Positions 39,688 to 48,413 of a stretch of 64,000 bases of DNA are shown here, one piece after another; position 1 is the first letter of the stretch; each line of letters opens with the position of its first letter. The translations under genes were made by a program, and so were the position numbers. The DNA comes from Paracidovorax avenae (lineage in GTDB: Bacteria > Pseudomonadota > Gammaproteobacteria > Burkholderiales > Burkholderiaceae_C), in the NCBI RefSeq assembly GCF_040892545.1, contig NZ_CP156079.1:310001-374000 (forward strand), written 5' to 3'. The notes under the pieces are model-generated. The model had not been told where the DNA came from. It saw only the letters and a list, made by a program, of their open reading frames with translations, and made no database searches.

Positions 39688-41283
39688 ATGCGATTTTCCC
39701 GCACCCTCCTGGCGGCCGCGCTCGCGGCCTCGCTCACGGCAGCCCTGCCCCTGGCCGCGCAGGCGGCCACCTTCCGCTTCGCCCGTTCGGCCGACGTGAC
39801 CACCTGGGACGTGCATGCCCACAACGTGGGCCCGAACAATGTGCTGCATTCGGCGGTGTACGAGACGCTGGTCGAATACAACAGCAAGACCTTCAAGCCC
39901 GAGCCGCAGCTGGCCACCGCCTGGAAGCAGGTGAGCCCGACGCAGCTGCGCCTCACCCTGCGGCAGGGCGTGAAGTTCAGCGACGGCTCGCCGCTCACGG
40001 CCGAGGACGTGAAGTTCTCGCTGGAGCGCGCGAAGGCCAGGACTTCCAACTACGCGGTCTATGCGCAGGGCGTCGACCGCGTGCAGGTGGTGGATGCGCA
40101 GACCATCGACATCTTCTCGGACGTGCCCAACCCGGTGCTGGTGAACCAGCTGACCGAACTGCGCATCCTGAGCAAGCCCTGGGCCGAGAAGAACAACGCG
40201 ACGACCCCGAAGGACATCAAGACCAGCGACGAGCCCTACACGCACCGCAACGCGCTGGGCACGGGTCCGTTCGTGCTCAAGTCGTGGTCACCCGATCAGC
40301 GCACCGTGCTCGCGGCCAACCCCCACTGGTGGGGGAAGGGAAAATTCGCCGGCAACGTGACCGATGTGGTCTATACCCCGATCAAGTCCGATGCGACCCG
40401 CACCGCGGCGCTGCTGTCGGGCGAGGTGGACTTCGTGCTCGATCCCAGTCCGCAGGACATCGCGCGCGTGCGCCAGACGCAGGGCTTCAAGGTGCTGGAA
40501 GGCCCGGAAAACCGTACGCTGTTCCTGGGCCTGGACCAGTTCCGCGAGGAGCTTCCCGGCTCGAACGTGAAGGGGAAGAACCCGCTCAAGGACGTGCGCG
40601 TGCGCCGGGCGCTCTACCAGGCCATCGACATCCAGACCATCCAGCGGGTGACGCTGCGCGGTCTCGCGCAGCCCACGGGCGCGCTCATCGCGCGGCAGGT
40701 GAACGGCTGGACGCAGAAGGCCGACGCGCGCTGGCCCTACGACCCCGCTGCCGCGCAGAAACTGCTGGCCGACGCGGGCTATCCGCAGGGCTTCGAGGTC
40801 GATTTCGCGTGCAGCGCGGGCCGGTACACGAACGATGAGCAGCTCTGCCAGGCGATCACGGCGCAGTGGGCCAAGGTGGGTGTGCGCGCCAAGCTGCGCA
40901 CCCAGCCGTTCGCCACGTATTTCCCGATGATCCAGCGCAACGAGGCCAGCATCTACCTGCTGGGCTGGGGCGTGCCGACCTTCGACGCGTTCTACTCGCT
41001 GCAGTCGCTGGTCCGCTCTCCCGGCGCGGGCGGCGACGGCAACTTCAACCTGGGCCGCTTCTCCGACCCGCAGCAGGACGCGCTGATCGAGCGCATCAAG
41101 AAGGAGACGGACCTGTCCACGCGCAACGGCCTCATCGAGCAGGCCCTGTTGAAGGACCACGAGCTGATCTCGCACATCCCGCTCTACAACCAGATCATTC
41201 CCTGGGCCGCCACCCAGAAGGTGGCGCTGCCGCACCGCGCCGACAACCGCATCGACTGGCGTGTGCTGAAGGTCGAGAAATGA
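39688..41283 (+). CDS. ABC transporter substrate-binding protein, peptide/nickel family (orphan)
   Basis: 531 residues of the SBP_bac_5 type with signal peptide (cut near AAQAAT) and typical blocks: LVEYNSKTFKPEPQLATAW, LTLRQGVKFSDGSPLTAEDVKFS, GTGPFVLKSW and VRRALYQAIDIQTI. It binds di- or oligopeptides or similar ligands in the periplasm. No permease or ATPase genes flank it, so it must work with a transporter encoded elsewhere. Confidence 0.9.
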   Translation: MRFSRTLLAAALAASLTAALPLAAQAATFRFARSADVTTWDVHAHNVGPNNVLHSAVYETLVEYNSKTFKPEPQLATAWKQVSPTQLRLTLRQGVKFSDGSPLTAEDVKFSLERAKARTSNYAVYAQGVDRVQVVDAQTIDIFSDVPNPVLVNQLTELRILSKPWAEKNNATTPKDIKTSDEPYTHRNALGTGPFVLKSWSPDQRTVLAANPHWWGKGKFAGNVTDVVYTPIKSDATRTAALLSGEVDFVLDPSPQDIARVRQTQGFKVLEGPENRTLFLGLDQFREELPGSNVKGKNPLKDVRVRRALYQAIDIQTIQRVTLRGLAQPTGALIARQVNGWTQKADARWPYDPAAAQKLLADAGYPQGFEVDFACSAGRYTNDEQLCQAITAQWAKVGVRAKLRTQPFATYFPMIQRNEASIYLLGWGVPTFDAFYSLQSLVRSPGAGGDGNFNLGRFSDPQQDALIERIKKETDLSTRNGLIEQALLKDHELISHIPLYNQIIPWAATQKVALPHRADNRIDWRVLKVEK

Positions 41284-41312
41284 CCCGCACCCGGCGCGCA
41301 CGAGGGGCGGCT

Positions 41313-42581
41313 TCAGCCGCCCGTGATCGTCCCGCTCGCCTCGCCCAGACCGATGCGCGCCGCGCCCTCGCGTTCGCACCAGCCGCGCAGCGTGACCGTG
41401 TCGCCGTCTTCCAGGAAGCTGCGTTCCTCGCCGGACGGCAGGCGCACGGGCTGGCGGCCGGCCACGGCCAACTCCAGCAATGAGCCGGCCTCACCCGGGC
41501 CGGGGCCCGACAGCGTACCCGAGCCGAGCAGGTCGCCGCTCTGGAGGTTGCAGCCGTTCACCGTGTGGTGCGCCACGAGCTGCGCGGGCGTCCAGTAGGC
41601 GGCGCGCGTGGTGTCGGTGCGCGAGAGCACGGCCGGCGGCAGTCCCTGCGCGCGCATGCGCTCCGTCTGCAGCAGCACTTCGAGCGTGATCGCGAAGGCG
41701 CCCGCGGCGCGGTGGGCGGGCGCGTCCAGGTAGGGCAGCGGCTGCGGGTCTGCCTCGGGCCGCGTGAAGGGCGCGCGGAACGGCGCCAGCGCTTCCAGCG
41801 TGACCACCCAGGGCGAGAGGGTGCTGGCGAAGTTCTTCGAGAGGAACGGGCCCAGCGGCTGGTACTCCCAGCCCTGGATGTCGCGCGCGCTCCAGTCGTT
41901 GAAGAGCGCGACGCCGAACAGGTGGTCCTCCGCCTCGCCGATGCCGATGGGCTCGCCCTGCGCGTTGCCTGCGCCGACGAACCAGCCCAGTTCCAGTTCG
42001 TAATCCAGCCGGCGGCTAGGGGAGAGCACGGGCGCGACGGCGTCGGGCGCCTTGAGCTGGCCGCGGGGACGCCGCACCGCCGCGCCGCTCACGCCGATGG
42101 AGGACGCGCGGCCGTGGTAGCCGATCGGCACCCACTGGTAGTTGGGCAGCAGCGGGTTGTCGGGGCGGAACTGCCGGCCCACGTTGGTGGCGTGGTGCAC
42201 GCTGGTGTAGAAGTCGGTGTAGTCGCCGATGCGGCAGGGCACGAGCATCTTGGTGCCTGCCTGCGGCAGCAGCGCGTCCTGCCATGCGGCCTGCTGCGCG
42301 CTGCCGGCGGCGAGGCCCTGCGAGAGGCGCGCGCGCAGGGCCCGGCGCGCCTGCGGGCCCGCCGCCATCAGCGCGTTCATGTCGTCGCCGGCCACGAGGC
42401 CCGCGGCCTGCAGGTCCAGGATGCGGTCGCCGATGGCCACGCCGATGCGGGCGCCGCCGTCCCGCGCGCGGAAGCGTCCGAAGGGCAGGTTCTGGATGGG
42501 GAAGTCGCAGCCCGCGGCGTTGGCGGATTCGACCCAGCTGCGCAGGGATGGGTCGTGGGTGGCGTCGGTGTGCTGTGGCAT
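41313..42581 (-). CDS. fahA: Fumarylacetoacetase
   Basis: 422 residues, the full length of the FahA family. It hydrolyses fumarylacetoacetate to fumarate and acetoacetate, the last step of tyrosine/homogentisate degradation. Visible motifs: DFYTSVHHATNVGRQFR (metal and substrate residues), YHGRASSIGVSG, LDYELELGWFVG and LFNDWSARDIQGWEYQPLGPF. No hmgA is adjacent. It lies 16 bases downstream of a Bug-type binding-protein gene, as second gene of an operon divergent from an IclR regulator. Confidence 0.95.
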   Translation of the reverse strand: MPQHTDATHDPSLRSWVESANAAGCDFPIQNLPFGRFRARDGGARIGVAIGDRILDLQAAGLVAGDDMNALMAAGPQARRALRARLSQGLAAGSAQQAAWQDALLPQAGTKMLVPCRIGDYTDFYTSVHHATNVGRQFRPDNPLLPNYQWVPIGYHGRASSIGVSGAAVRRPRGQLKAPDAVAPVLSPSRRLDYELELGWFVGAGNAQGEPIGIGEAEDHLFGVALFNDWSARDIQGWEYQPLGPFLSKNFASTLSPWVVTLEALAPFRAPFTRPEADPQPLPYLDAPAHRAAGAFAITLEVLLQTERMRAQGLPPAVLSRTDTTRAAYWTPAQLVAHHTVNGCNLQSGDLLGSGTLSGPGPGEAGSLLELAVAGRQPVRLPSGEERSFLEDGDTVTLRGWCEREGAARIGLGEASGTITGG

Positions 42582-42597
42582 GGCAGGGCCTTGTATC

Positions 42598-43602
42598 TCA
42601 GTCCACGGTCATCCCGGCGGCACGGGCCACCTTCCCCAGGCGGTCGTACTCGCGCAGCGTCAGCGCTCCCAGTTCGGCCGCGGAGGAGCCGCGCGGCGTG
42701 AAGCCGGCGGCCTGCAGGCGATCCTTCACCGCAGGGTCGGCCAGCGCTTCCTGCAGGGCCTTGTCCAGGCGCTGCACCACCGCCGCCGGCATGCCCGCGG
42801 GGCCATAGACCCCGAACCACGGCTCCACCGCATAGCCGGCCAGGCCCGCCTCGGCGAGCGTGGGCACGTCGGGCAGCGCGGGCGAGCGCTGCGAACCGGC
42901 CACGGCCAGCGCCCGCAGCTTGCCGGCCTGGATGTGCGGCAGCGACGCGGGCAGGTTGTCGAAGGCCACGGGCACCTGGCCCGCGATCAGGTCGGTGATG
43001 AGCGGGGCGCTGCCCTTGTAGGGCACGTGCGTCCATTCGGTCTTGCTCAGCTGCCCGAACAGCACGCCGGCCAGGTGCATGGAGGTGCCCGCGCCCGCGG
43101 TGGAGAACGGCAGGCCGGGGTGCTTGCGTGCGTAGTCGATCAGCTCGGCCACGTTCTTCACGGGCAGCGCGGGGCCGGCCTCCAGCACGATGGTCGATTG
43201 GCCCAGCAGGCCCACGGGCGTGAAGTCCTTGCGCGGGTCGAAGGGCATCTTCTTGTAGATGTGCGGGTTCAGCGCGTTGGTCGAGATCGCGCCCATGCCC
43301 ACGGTGTAGCCGTCCGGCGCGGCCTTGGCCACCGCGTCCATGCCGATGTTGCCGCCTGCGCCGCCGCGGTTGTCGATGACGACGGGCTGGCCCAGCGTCT
43401 GCGCCATGCGCGCGCCCACCGTGCGCGCCACGAGGTCGGTGGTGCCGCCGGCCGCGTAGGGCACGATGAAGCGGATGGGGCGGGAGGGGAAGGCTTCCTG
43501 CGCGGCCAGGGGACCGGCGGCGGCGCCCAGCAGCAGGGCCGCGGCGGCGCCCAACGCCGCGCGGCGCGGCATGGAGGGGGAACCGGAAAGAATGGAACGC
43601 AT
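42598..43602 (-). CDS. Bug/TctC-family solute-binding protein
   Basis: 334 residues with a signal peptide (ending near GPLAAQE) and family blocks FPSRPIRFIVPYAAGGTTD, QPVVIDNRGGAGG and AKAAPDGYTVG. It is a periplasmic organic-acid receptor without local membrane partners. Being upstream of fahA and divergent from an IclR gene suggests an aromatic or homogentisate-related acid as ligand; this is inference. Confidence 0.9.
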   Translation of the reverse strand: MRSILSGSPSMPRRAALGAAAALLLGAAAGPLAAQEAFPSRPIRFIVPYAAGGTTDLVARTVGARMAQTLGQPVVIDNRGGAGGNIGMDAVAKAAPDGYTVGMGAISTNALNPHIYKKMPFDPRKDFTPVGLLGQSTIVLEAGPALPVKNVAELIDYARKHPGLPFSTAGAGTSMHLAGVLFGQLSKTEWTHVPYKGSAPLITDLIAGQVPVAFDNLPASLPHIQAGKLRALAVAGSQRSPALPDVPTLAEAGLAGYAVEPWFGVYGPAGMPAAVVQRLDKALQEALADPAVKDRLQAAGFTPRGSSAAELGALTLREYDRLGKVARAAGMTVD

Positions 43603-43662
43603 GTTGTCTCCTGGTTGTTCGTTGCCGCGATTGTGGCCAGCCTGTCCGGCCAGGCCAGCAGT

Positions 43663-43681
43663 TTGTCCACGGTGTGGACAA
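43663..43681. promoter_or_regulatory. Palindromic operator, probably for the IclR regulator
   Basis: TTGTCCAC-GGT-GTGGACAA is a perfect eight-base dyad with a three-base spacer midway between the divergent Bug-fahA operon and the iclR gene. IclR-type regulators bind such dyads; this is the only good one in the region. Confidence 0.6.
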
Positions 43682-43722
43682 GAAGCGGCGGGATTCCATT
43701 CCCCGGCGGGTATGCTGGCGCC

Positions 43723-44502
43723 ATGACCACCGTGGTGCTCGACCGCGTCCTGCGCATCCTCGACCAGCTCTCGCGCTACGACGCGGGAGGCCTCTCGCTG
43801 TCGGACATCGCCCGCCAGTCGGGCATCCCCCATCCGACTGTGCACCGCCTGCTGCGCGATCTCGCGCAGGCGCGCCTCGTGACGCTGCTGCCCGATGGGC
43901 GGGGCTACGTCCTGGGCCGGCTGGCCTTCGAGGTGGGCCTGGCCGCCCGCGCGCGGCACGACGTGGCGCCGCTCTTCGCGGCCCACCTGCGCCGCCTGGC
44001 GGAAGCCACGGGCTACGCCGCCTACCTGTTCGTGCGCAGCGGCCTCGAAGCGGTCTGCCATGACCACACCCATGCGCAGCGGCTCGATCCGCCCCTGTCC
44101 GTCACCGTGGGCGGCCGGCGGCCGCTGGGCGTGGGCGCCGCGGGCCTGGCCCTGCTGGCCGCGCAGGACGATGCCCGGGTGGAGGCGTCGCTCGCCGCCC
44201 ATGCGGGAGTGCTCGGGCGCTACGGCGGGCTCGACGTCGCGTCGCTGCGCACGCTCATCGCGCAGACGCGCGCCCTGGGCTATGCCCGCAGCGGCGGCTG
44301 CCTCAACACCAACACCGCCGCCGTGGGCCATGCCGTGCGTGACCCGGGCGGCTGCGCCTTCGCGGCCGTGAGCCTGTCCACCACCGTCGCGCGCCTCACG
44401 CAGCGCGAGGCCGCCCGCCTGGCGTCGCTGCTGCGTGCTGAGATCGCGCAGATCGAGCCGCGCGTGCGCTTCGCGTGGAGCGACGAAGCCGCGCTGAGAT
44501 AA
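43723..44502 (+). CDS. IclR-family transcriptional regulator
   Basis: 259 residues: N-terminal winged helix-turn-helix (LSLSDIARQSGIPHPTVHRLLRDLAQARLV) and a GAF-like effector domain (VGGRRPLGVGAAGLALLA; GYARSGGCLNTNTAAVGHAVRD). It likely controls the divergent Bug-fahA operon through the palindrome at 43663-43681. It is the last gene before the AT-rich islet. Confidence 0.9.
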   Translation: MTTVVLDRVLRILDQLSRYDAGGLSLSDIARQSGIPHPTVHRLLRDLAQARLVTLLPDGRGYVLGRLAFEVGLAARARHDVAPLFAAHLRRLAEATGYAAYLFVRSGLEAVCHDHTHAQRLDPPLSVTVGGRRPLGVGAAGLALLAAQDDARVEASLAAHAGVLGRYGGLDVASLRTLIAQTRALGYARSGGCLNTNTAAVGHAVRDPGGCAFAAVSLSTTVARLTQREAARLASLLRAEIAQIEPRVRFAWSDEAALR

Positions 44503-44511
44503 ATTTCGTAC

Positions 44512-44534
44512 TAATTCGCTTCTTTGTCGAATTA
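44512..44534. promoter_or_regulatory. Inverted repeat before the ATPase gene
   Basis: TAATTCG-N9-CGAATTA is a perfect seven-base dyad at the left edge of the islet, 23 bases before the ATPase ATG. A weak TTGTCG-N17-AATATT promoter (44525-44553) overlaps it. It may be an operator for the cassette. Confidence 0.4.
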
Positions 44535-44557
44535 ATTGTAGTATTCAATATTGATTG

Positions 44558-46759
44558 ATGGAAAAGCAAATGTTTACATTGCAAGTTGAAGGCTATCGTG
44601 TTTTTAGGGATCGAGTGGATCTGGAAATTCGTCCTTTAACTCTGATTTACGGTCGGAACCAAGCAGGGAAAAGCACCCTTCTCAGGCTTTTACCAGCTTT
44701 GGGGGACTCAGTATTCGGCAATCTCCCTGTATTTGACTTATCATCGCCGTCCCTGATGGGGGCTTCTTTTAAAGAGCTCGGCTGGCTGGGGCCTCAGCCC
44801 TCTGGTAGTCCTTCCATAAGAATGGAGGCAAATAATTCATATGTAGAGATTCAATTGGTCGACGAACGTGGTGTTGTCCCCAATAGGGTCAGGATAGGTT
44901 CTGGCAATGGTAGGGTCGACTATTTGGATGTTTATCTTGCTAGTGAACCTGCACGCGCGGAAGTGTTTTCTGCTCAGTACGCTGGCAAGGTTGGTGGTGA
45001 TAAAGAATGGAGTGGTGAAATATTGTTTCCCTCCATGCTGCCGAAAGGTCCAAATACTACTGCATTGCGAAAAATCGATTCGGTACGAGAAGGTCTTGAT
45101 TCATTAAAAAGGGTGCAATGGATTTCGGCCTCTGGTAGTGGTCATGTAGAAAATTCAAGAAAAACCCGTTGTGGACAGCCCGATGGATCAGATTTGCCAT
45201 TAATATTGAATGGCAGAAAAGATGTATTGGATCTAGCTTCTGAATGGCTATCACTCCCGGAAACTCTCGGGGAGTCCGTTAGTATTGGCCAAGATGCTTC
45301 CGGTGCGCTCCGCTTGGAGCTAAGGCGTAGTGGTAATGAGGCCTTGCCGAATCATCTGGCTGGTGAGGGGGCGCAGTTTTTGCTGCCGATTCTGTTATAT
45401 GCATGCTGGGCCGAATTGGACAAGGATAGTGGACCATCGATGCTTGCAGTAGAGGAGCCGGAAGCTCGTCTCCACCCAAATTTGCAGATATCAATCTTTG
45501 AGAGACTGCTAAAAACTGTTGCTTCTGGCGTTCCTTGTGTGATGGAGACGCACTCTATATATTTGCTGCGACGTGCCCAGATGGCTGTGCTTAAAGGAGA
45601 AATTTCTTCGGAAGATTTGGCAATTTACTGGGTGGAGAGAAAAGGGCATGCGGCGTCCATAAAGAAAATTCGTCTGGATTCAAGTGCTGCCCTTTTAGGT
45701 TGGAATCCAGAAACATTTGAAGAAGAGCAAAAGATTTCGCGTGAAATTTTTGAACTCCGTTGGAGGTCATTGGAGGGGGGGATGATATTTGTAATTGCTG
45801 AGGAAGTGTTGGCGTCAAAAAAGATTCGAACCTTAGATGTTCTTGCTCTTTTTAGAAATTCTGCGCTAAGGGGACACACTGTACTTTTCAGTAGTGGTGA
45901 TGCATATGATTTGGAACCCAAGTCTATTGTTTGGGAGAAATGGGTATCTCGATTTGGTGAGAAAGTACTGCGCGAAATTCAATGGATCGCAGAACGGGTT
46001 GCTATGATTTCGCCTACTGCAACCACAAGAAATACAAAGATGATTTTTGTTAAAAATCATGACGGCCCAAATAGGCTAATAGCCAATGGGTTGGTTGAGC
46101 TGGATTTTTTTTCTGCAGTGAGGCTTTCAGGACTCCCCTTGTTTATTCTGGTGGAAAATGCTTTGTCAGATTCGGAGTTCATCAGAAAAACTATGCCTCC
46201 GACGTGGCGCAATAAGATAAGGGAGTGGGAGGCTTGTGGGGTGATAAGGTTTGAAAATGCCGGTGGTTTAGGCGAGATGAAAAGAATCGTGCAATACTGT
46301 TCTAGACCAGGCTATGCTAATCCCTTAGGTCTAGGAGCGCTTGTTTGGTGTGCATCGCACGTCATCCTGAGTGACAGAGATTCTGATGCTAATCGGCGCC
46401 CTTCTGAAGCGGCACGCCAGCTTGAGAGAGTCTGCAGGATAGCCGGCATGGAGGCTAGACTTCATATCCTAAGTCGTCGAGATCAGGAGTCTTATTTGCC
46501 AATAGAAGCCTTAAAATTTATCGCAAAGAAGAAAGGCTCTAAGGGCGAGCAAGAGGAAATGCTGCGAAAATTGGACGAGCATTTTCTGGACTGTGATGTA
46601 AGGTGTCATGTTGCCTTGCCGAAAATTGGCGATAAATCATGGTTTAAAAACTTATTTATTGAAGATGACCAAGTACCGTGGGATGATGAGTGGTTTTTTA
46701 GAGACGGCAGCCAAGCTGAAATGATTGATTTGGCTGAGAAGATTGCTTCTTTTCTTTGA
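44558..46759 (+). CDS. ABC-type (SMC-like) ATPase with C-terminal TOPRIM-like domain, OLD-related
   Basis: 733 residues. The N-terminal half is an ABC/AAA_15-type ATPase: Walker A GRNQAGKST (32-40), Walker B-like LAVEEPEARLHP (Glu299, Glu300) and the H-loop ETHS (330-333). The C-terminal part carries spaced acidic motifs of a TOPRIM nuclease: Glu533 in ILVEN, DRDSD (Asp606, 608, 610) and Glu644 in RRDQESYLP. This is the general plan of OLD-family nucleases and the ATPase/TOPRIM components of Gabija and PARIS defence systems; which clade it joins cannot be decided here. ATG 44570, preceded by GGAAAAG, is a possible start too. A DUF262 gene follows 14 bases later. AT-rich codon use marks it as foreign. 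Confidence 0.78.
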   Translation: MEKQMFTLQVEGYRVFRDRVDLEIRPLTLIYGRNQAGKSTLLRLLPALGDSVFGNLPVFDLSSPSLMGASFKELGWLGPQPSGSPSIRMEANNSYVEIQLVDERGVVPNRVRIGSGNGRVDYLDVYLASEPARAEVFSAQYAGKVGGDKEWSGEILFPSMLPKGPNTTALRKIDSVREGLDSLKRVQWISASGSGHVENSRKTRCGQPDGSDLPLILNGRKDVLDLASEWLSLPETLGESVSIGQDASGALRLELRRSGNEALPNHLAGEGAQFLLPILLYACWAELDKDSGPSMLAVEEPEARLHPNLQISIFERLLKTVASGVPCVMETHSIYLLRRAQMAVLKGEISSEDLAIYWVERKGHAASIKKIRLDSSAALLGWNPETFEEEQKISREIFELRWRSLEGGMIFVIAEEVLASKKIRTLDVLALFRNSALRGHTVLFSSGDAYDLEPKSIVWEKWVSRFGEKVLREIQWIAERVAMISPTATTRNTKMIFVKNHDGPNRLIANGLVELDFFSAVRLSGLPLFILVENALSDSEFIRKTMPPTWRNKIREWEACGVIRFENAGGLGEMKRIVQYCSRPGYANPLGLGALVWCASHVILSDRDSDANRRPSEAARQLERVCRIAGMEARLHILSRRDQESYLPIEALKFIAKKKGSKGEQEEMLRKLDEHFLDCDVRCHVALPKIGDKSWFKNLFIEDDQVPWDDEWFFRDGSQAEMIDLAEKIASFL

Positions 46760-46773
46760 ATGCAGGGGTAAAA

Positions 46774-47055
46774 ATGCCATTTTATGAAAATCAACCAATA
46801 ATATATCCTCTTTATAGGCTTTTGGAGGAGGTGTTGTCTGGTGAAGTAAGAGTTCCAAGATTTCAGCGTCCAGGCTCAGAATCGACTTGGAGGCCTCAGC
46901 AGAGAGGTGATCTGTTAGATAGCATCTACCGGGGTTTTCCGATCGGAACGGTGCTTTTGTGGTCCACAAGTGAAAACATTCATACTCTGCCCGTAGTTGG
47001 GGGGCGGATATTCCAAAGGCTGCATCAAATGCTAGAAAAATGCGTTTGGTGTTAG
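46774..47055 (+). CDS. DUF262 protein, N-terminal fragment (frameshifted)
   Basis: 93 codons before an early stop. The ATG follows AGGGGTAAAA, a good ribosome-binding site, 14 bases after the ATPase stop. The first 77 residues are the start of a DUF262 (GmrSD N-terminal, ParB/sulfiredoxin-like) domain: VPRFQR (27-32), RGDLLDSIYRGFPIGTVLLW, then LPVVGG. After that the frame diverges: one additional G in the G6 run at 46999-47004 would join it to the following frame, restoring a protein of about 546 residues. It may be a recent null mutation, a phase-variable switch or a sequencing error. Confidence 0.75.
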   Translation: MPFYENQPIIYPLYRLLEEVLSGEVRVPRFQRPGSESTWRPQQRGDLLDSIYRGFPIGTVLLWSTSENIHTLPVVGGRIFQRLHQMLEKCVWC

Positions 47056-48413
47056 ATGGACATCAGCGATTATCTACACTTATTGCTATTCTGGGGCCTG
47101 CCCTGGAGGGCTACCGGAGGGCTGACATTGATAATCTTTCTTATCAAGAAGAGTGGATTTTTGATGTCTCGGATGATGACGAAATTGCCGGAGAGCTCAG
47201 GTTTAAGCTCCTTCGGAATGGTGGCCGGCCGATGCCCAAGCAAGTTCCCTTGGGTATAGCGCTTGATCGGGTTAAGCTTAATGACTGGGTAAGAAAGCAG
47301 AAAAAGCTCAATAGGGATGAAATCAGGCGAGTGGACAGTCTGAGAGATCGACTGAGGGAGTTCAGTATTCCCGTGGCAACATTGGCTGCGGAGTCTCTTG
47401 ACGAGGCAACGGAAACCTTTAAAAGAGTTAATTCAAGTGGAACGCCAATGAGCGATTTCCACATGGTGGCAGCGCTTGCTTATACCAATGGCTTTGACCC
47501 TCAGGAGCAATTTGAGAAGGTAAGATCCGAACTGTTGGAGCCAGTAGGATGGGGTGATTTCGATGATGCAGCTATTCTCCGGGTCTGTGCTGGACTGGTT
47601 CGTCGCGCAGGTGATGCTTCGCAGCACCCTGCAAAGCTTGAAATTGCTCGGCTTAGCCAGTCATTGCGCGCTGACGTTAAATTGATTGAGAAGGCTGGAA
47701 CTAGCATTGCTAATGCTGCGTCTTTGTTGCGTAAGGCTGTGGGGGTGCACGGTGCCGAGGCTTTGCCCTATTCGTGGCAGCTAATTGTTTTGGCTATCGA
47801 ATTGGGCGATCGTTCGAACCAAGAGTTAAAAGCAAAGGAAATTACTCAGTTTGCTAGGTGGTTTTGGTTAACAACCTATGGGGGGGTATTTGCTGGGGTG
47901 AACTCTGCTATTGTTGATCGTGCTGGTCGTGCATTGTCGGAAATGCTTTTGGGTAAGGATGAAACTGCAATGCAGTTGGATATTGGTAGAAGAGTTGAGG
48001 AGCCGGGCAGGTTTGACTTCCGCGCAGCTCGAGCGCGCGCGTGCCTACTCGCAATAGCGCGTGAGCAAGATGATGGAAATTTGAATGGCAGAACTCATCG
48101 CGCTTTGGTTGAAGGTTCAAAGGCTGTGCAAACTCTAATACCTAAGGGGGGAAGGTCAATTTGGTATAACTTGGTGATTGAAAATGATTACGATAGATTG
48201 CGCTCTTTGCGTGATGCGTTGAAGAAAAAGGCGGCTGGGGAAAAAGGGGCGGAGGAATCCAAAATTCTTGCTGAATTTTCCATTCGGCCAAAGGATAAAG
48301 GCGATGTGGATCAACTCATCCAGCATCGGCGTATGCGGATATTGTCGGGGGAGAAAGAATTCGTAGAGCAGCTCGGTTTCGACTGGAGGGATTCCTCGCT
48401 TCGTTCAGCCTAG
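47040..48413 (+). CDS. DUF262 protein, C-terminal part of the frameshifted gene
   Basis: 457 codons from the first ATG in this frame, but the natural reading enters at 47004 from the upstream fragment. It contains the DUF262 motif LDGHQRLSTL (usually DGQQR, here with His) and the helical remainder (FKRVNSSGTPMSDFHMVAALAYT). The C-terminus (DVDQLIQHRRMRIL) does not show a recognisable DUF1524 HNH nuclease, so it differs from canonical GmrSD. ATG 47040 has no good ribosome-binding site, so independent translation is doubtful. DUF262 domains bind and hydrolyse nucleotides in modified-DNA restriction; here the partner may be the upstream ATPase-TOPRIM protein. Confidence 0.75.
   Translation: MRLVLDGHQRLSTLIAILGPALEGYRRADIDNLSYQEEWIFDVSDDDEIAGELRFKLLRNGGRPMPKQVPLGIALDRVKLNDWVRKQKKLNRDEIRRVDSLRDRLREFSIPVATLAAESLDEATETFKRVNSSGTPMSDFHMVAALAYTNGFDPQEQFEKVRSELLEPVGWGDFDDAAILRVCAGLVRRAGDASQHPAKLEIARLSQSLRADVKLIEKAGTSIANAASLLRKAVGVHGAEALPYSWQLIVLAIELGDRSNQELKAKEITQFARWFWLTTYGGVFAGVNSAIVDRAGRALSEMLLGKDETAMQLDIGRRVEEPGRFDFRAARARACLLAIAREQDDGNLNGRTHRALVEGSKAVQTLIPKGGRSIWYNLVIENDYDRLRSLRDALKKKAAGEKGAEESKILAEFSIRPKDKGDVDQLIQHRRMRILSGEKEFVEQLGFDWRDSSLRSA

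Noticed and set aside
47040..48413. The second DUF262 frame as an independent gene
   Set aside because: The domain continues across the G6 tract from the upstream fragment and ATG 47040 lacks a ribosome-binding site, so a frameshifted single gene is more likely.
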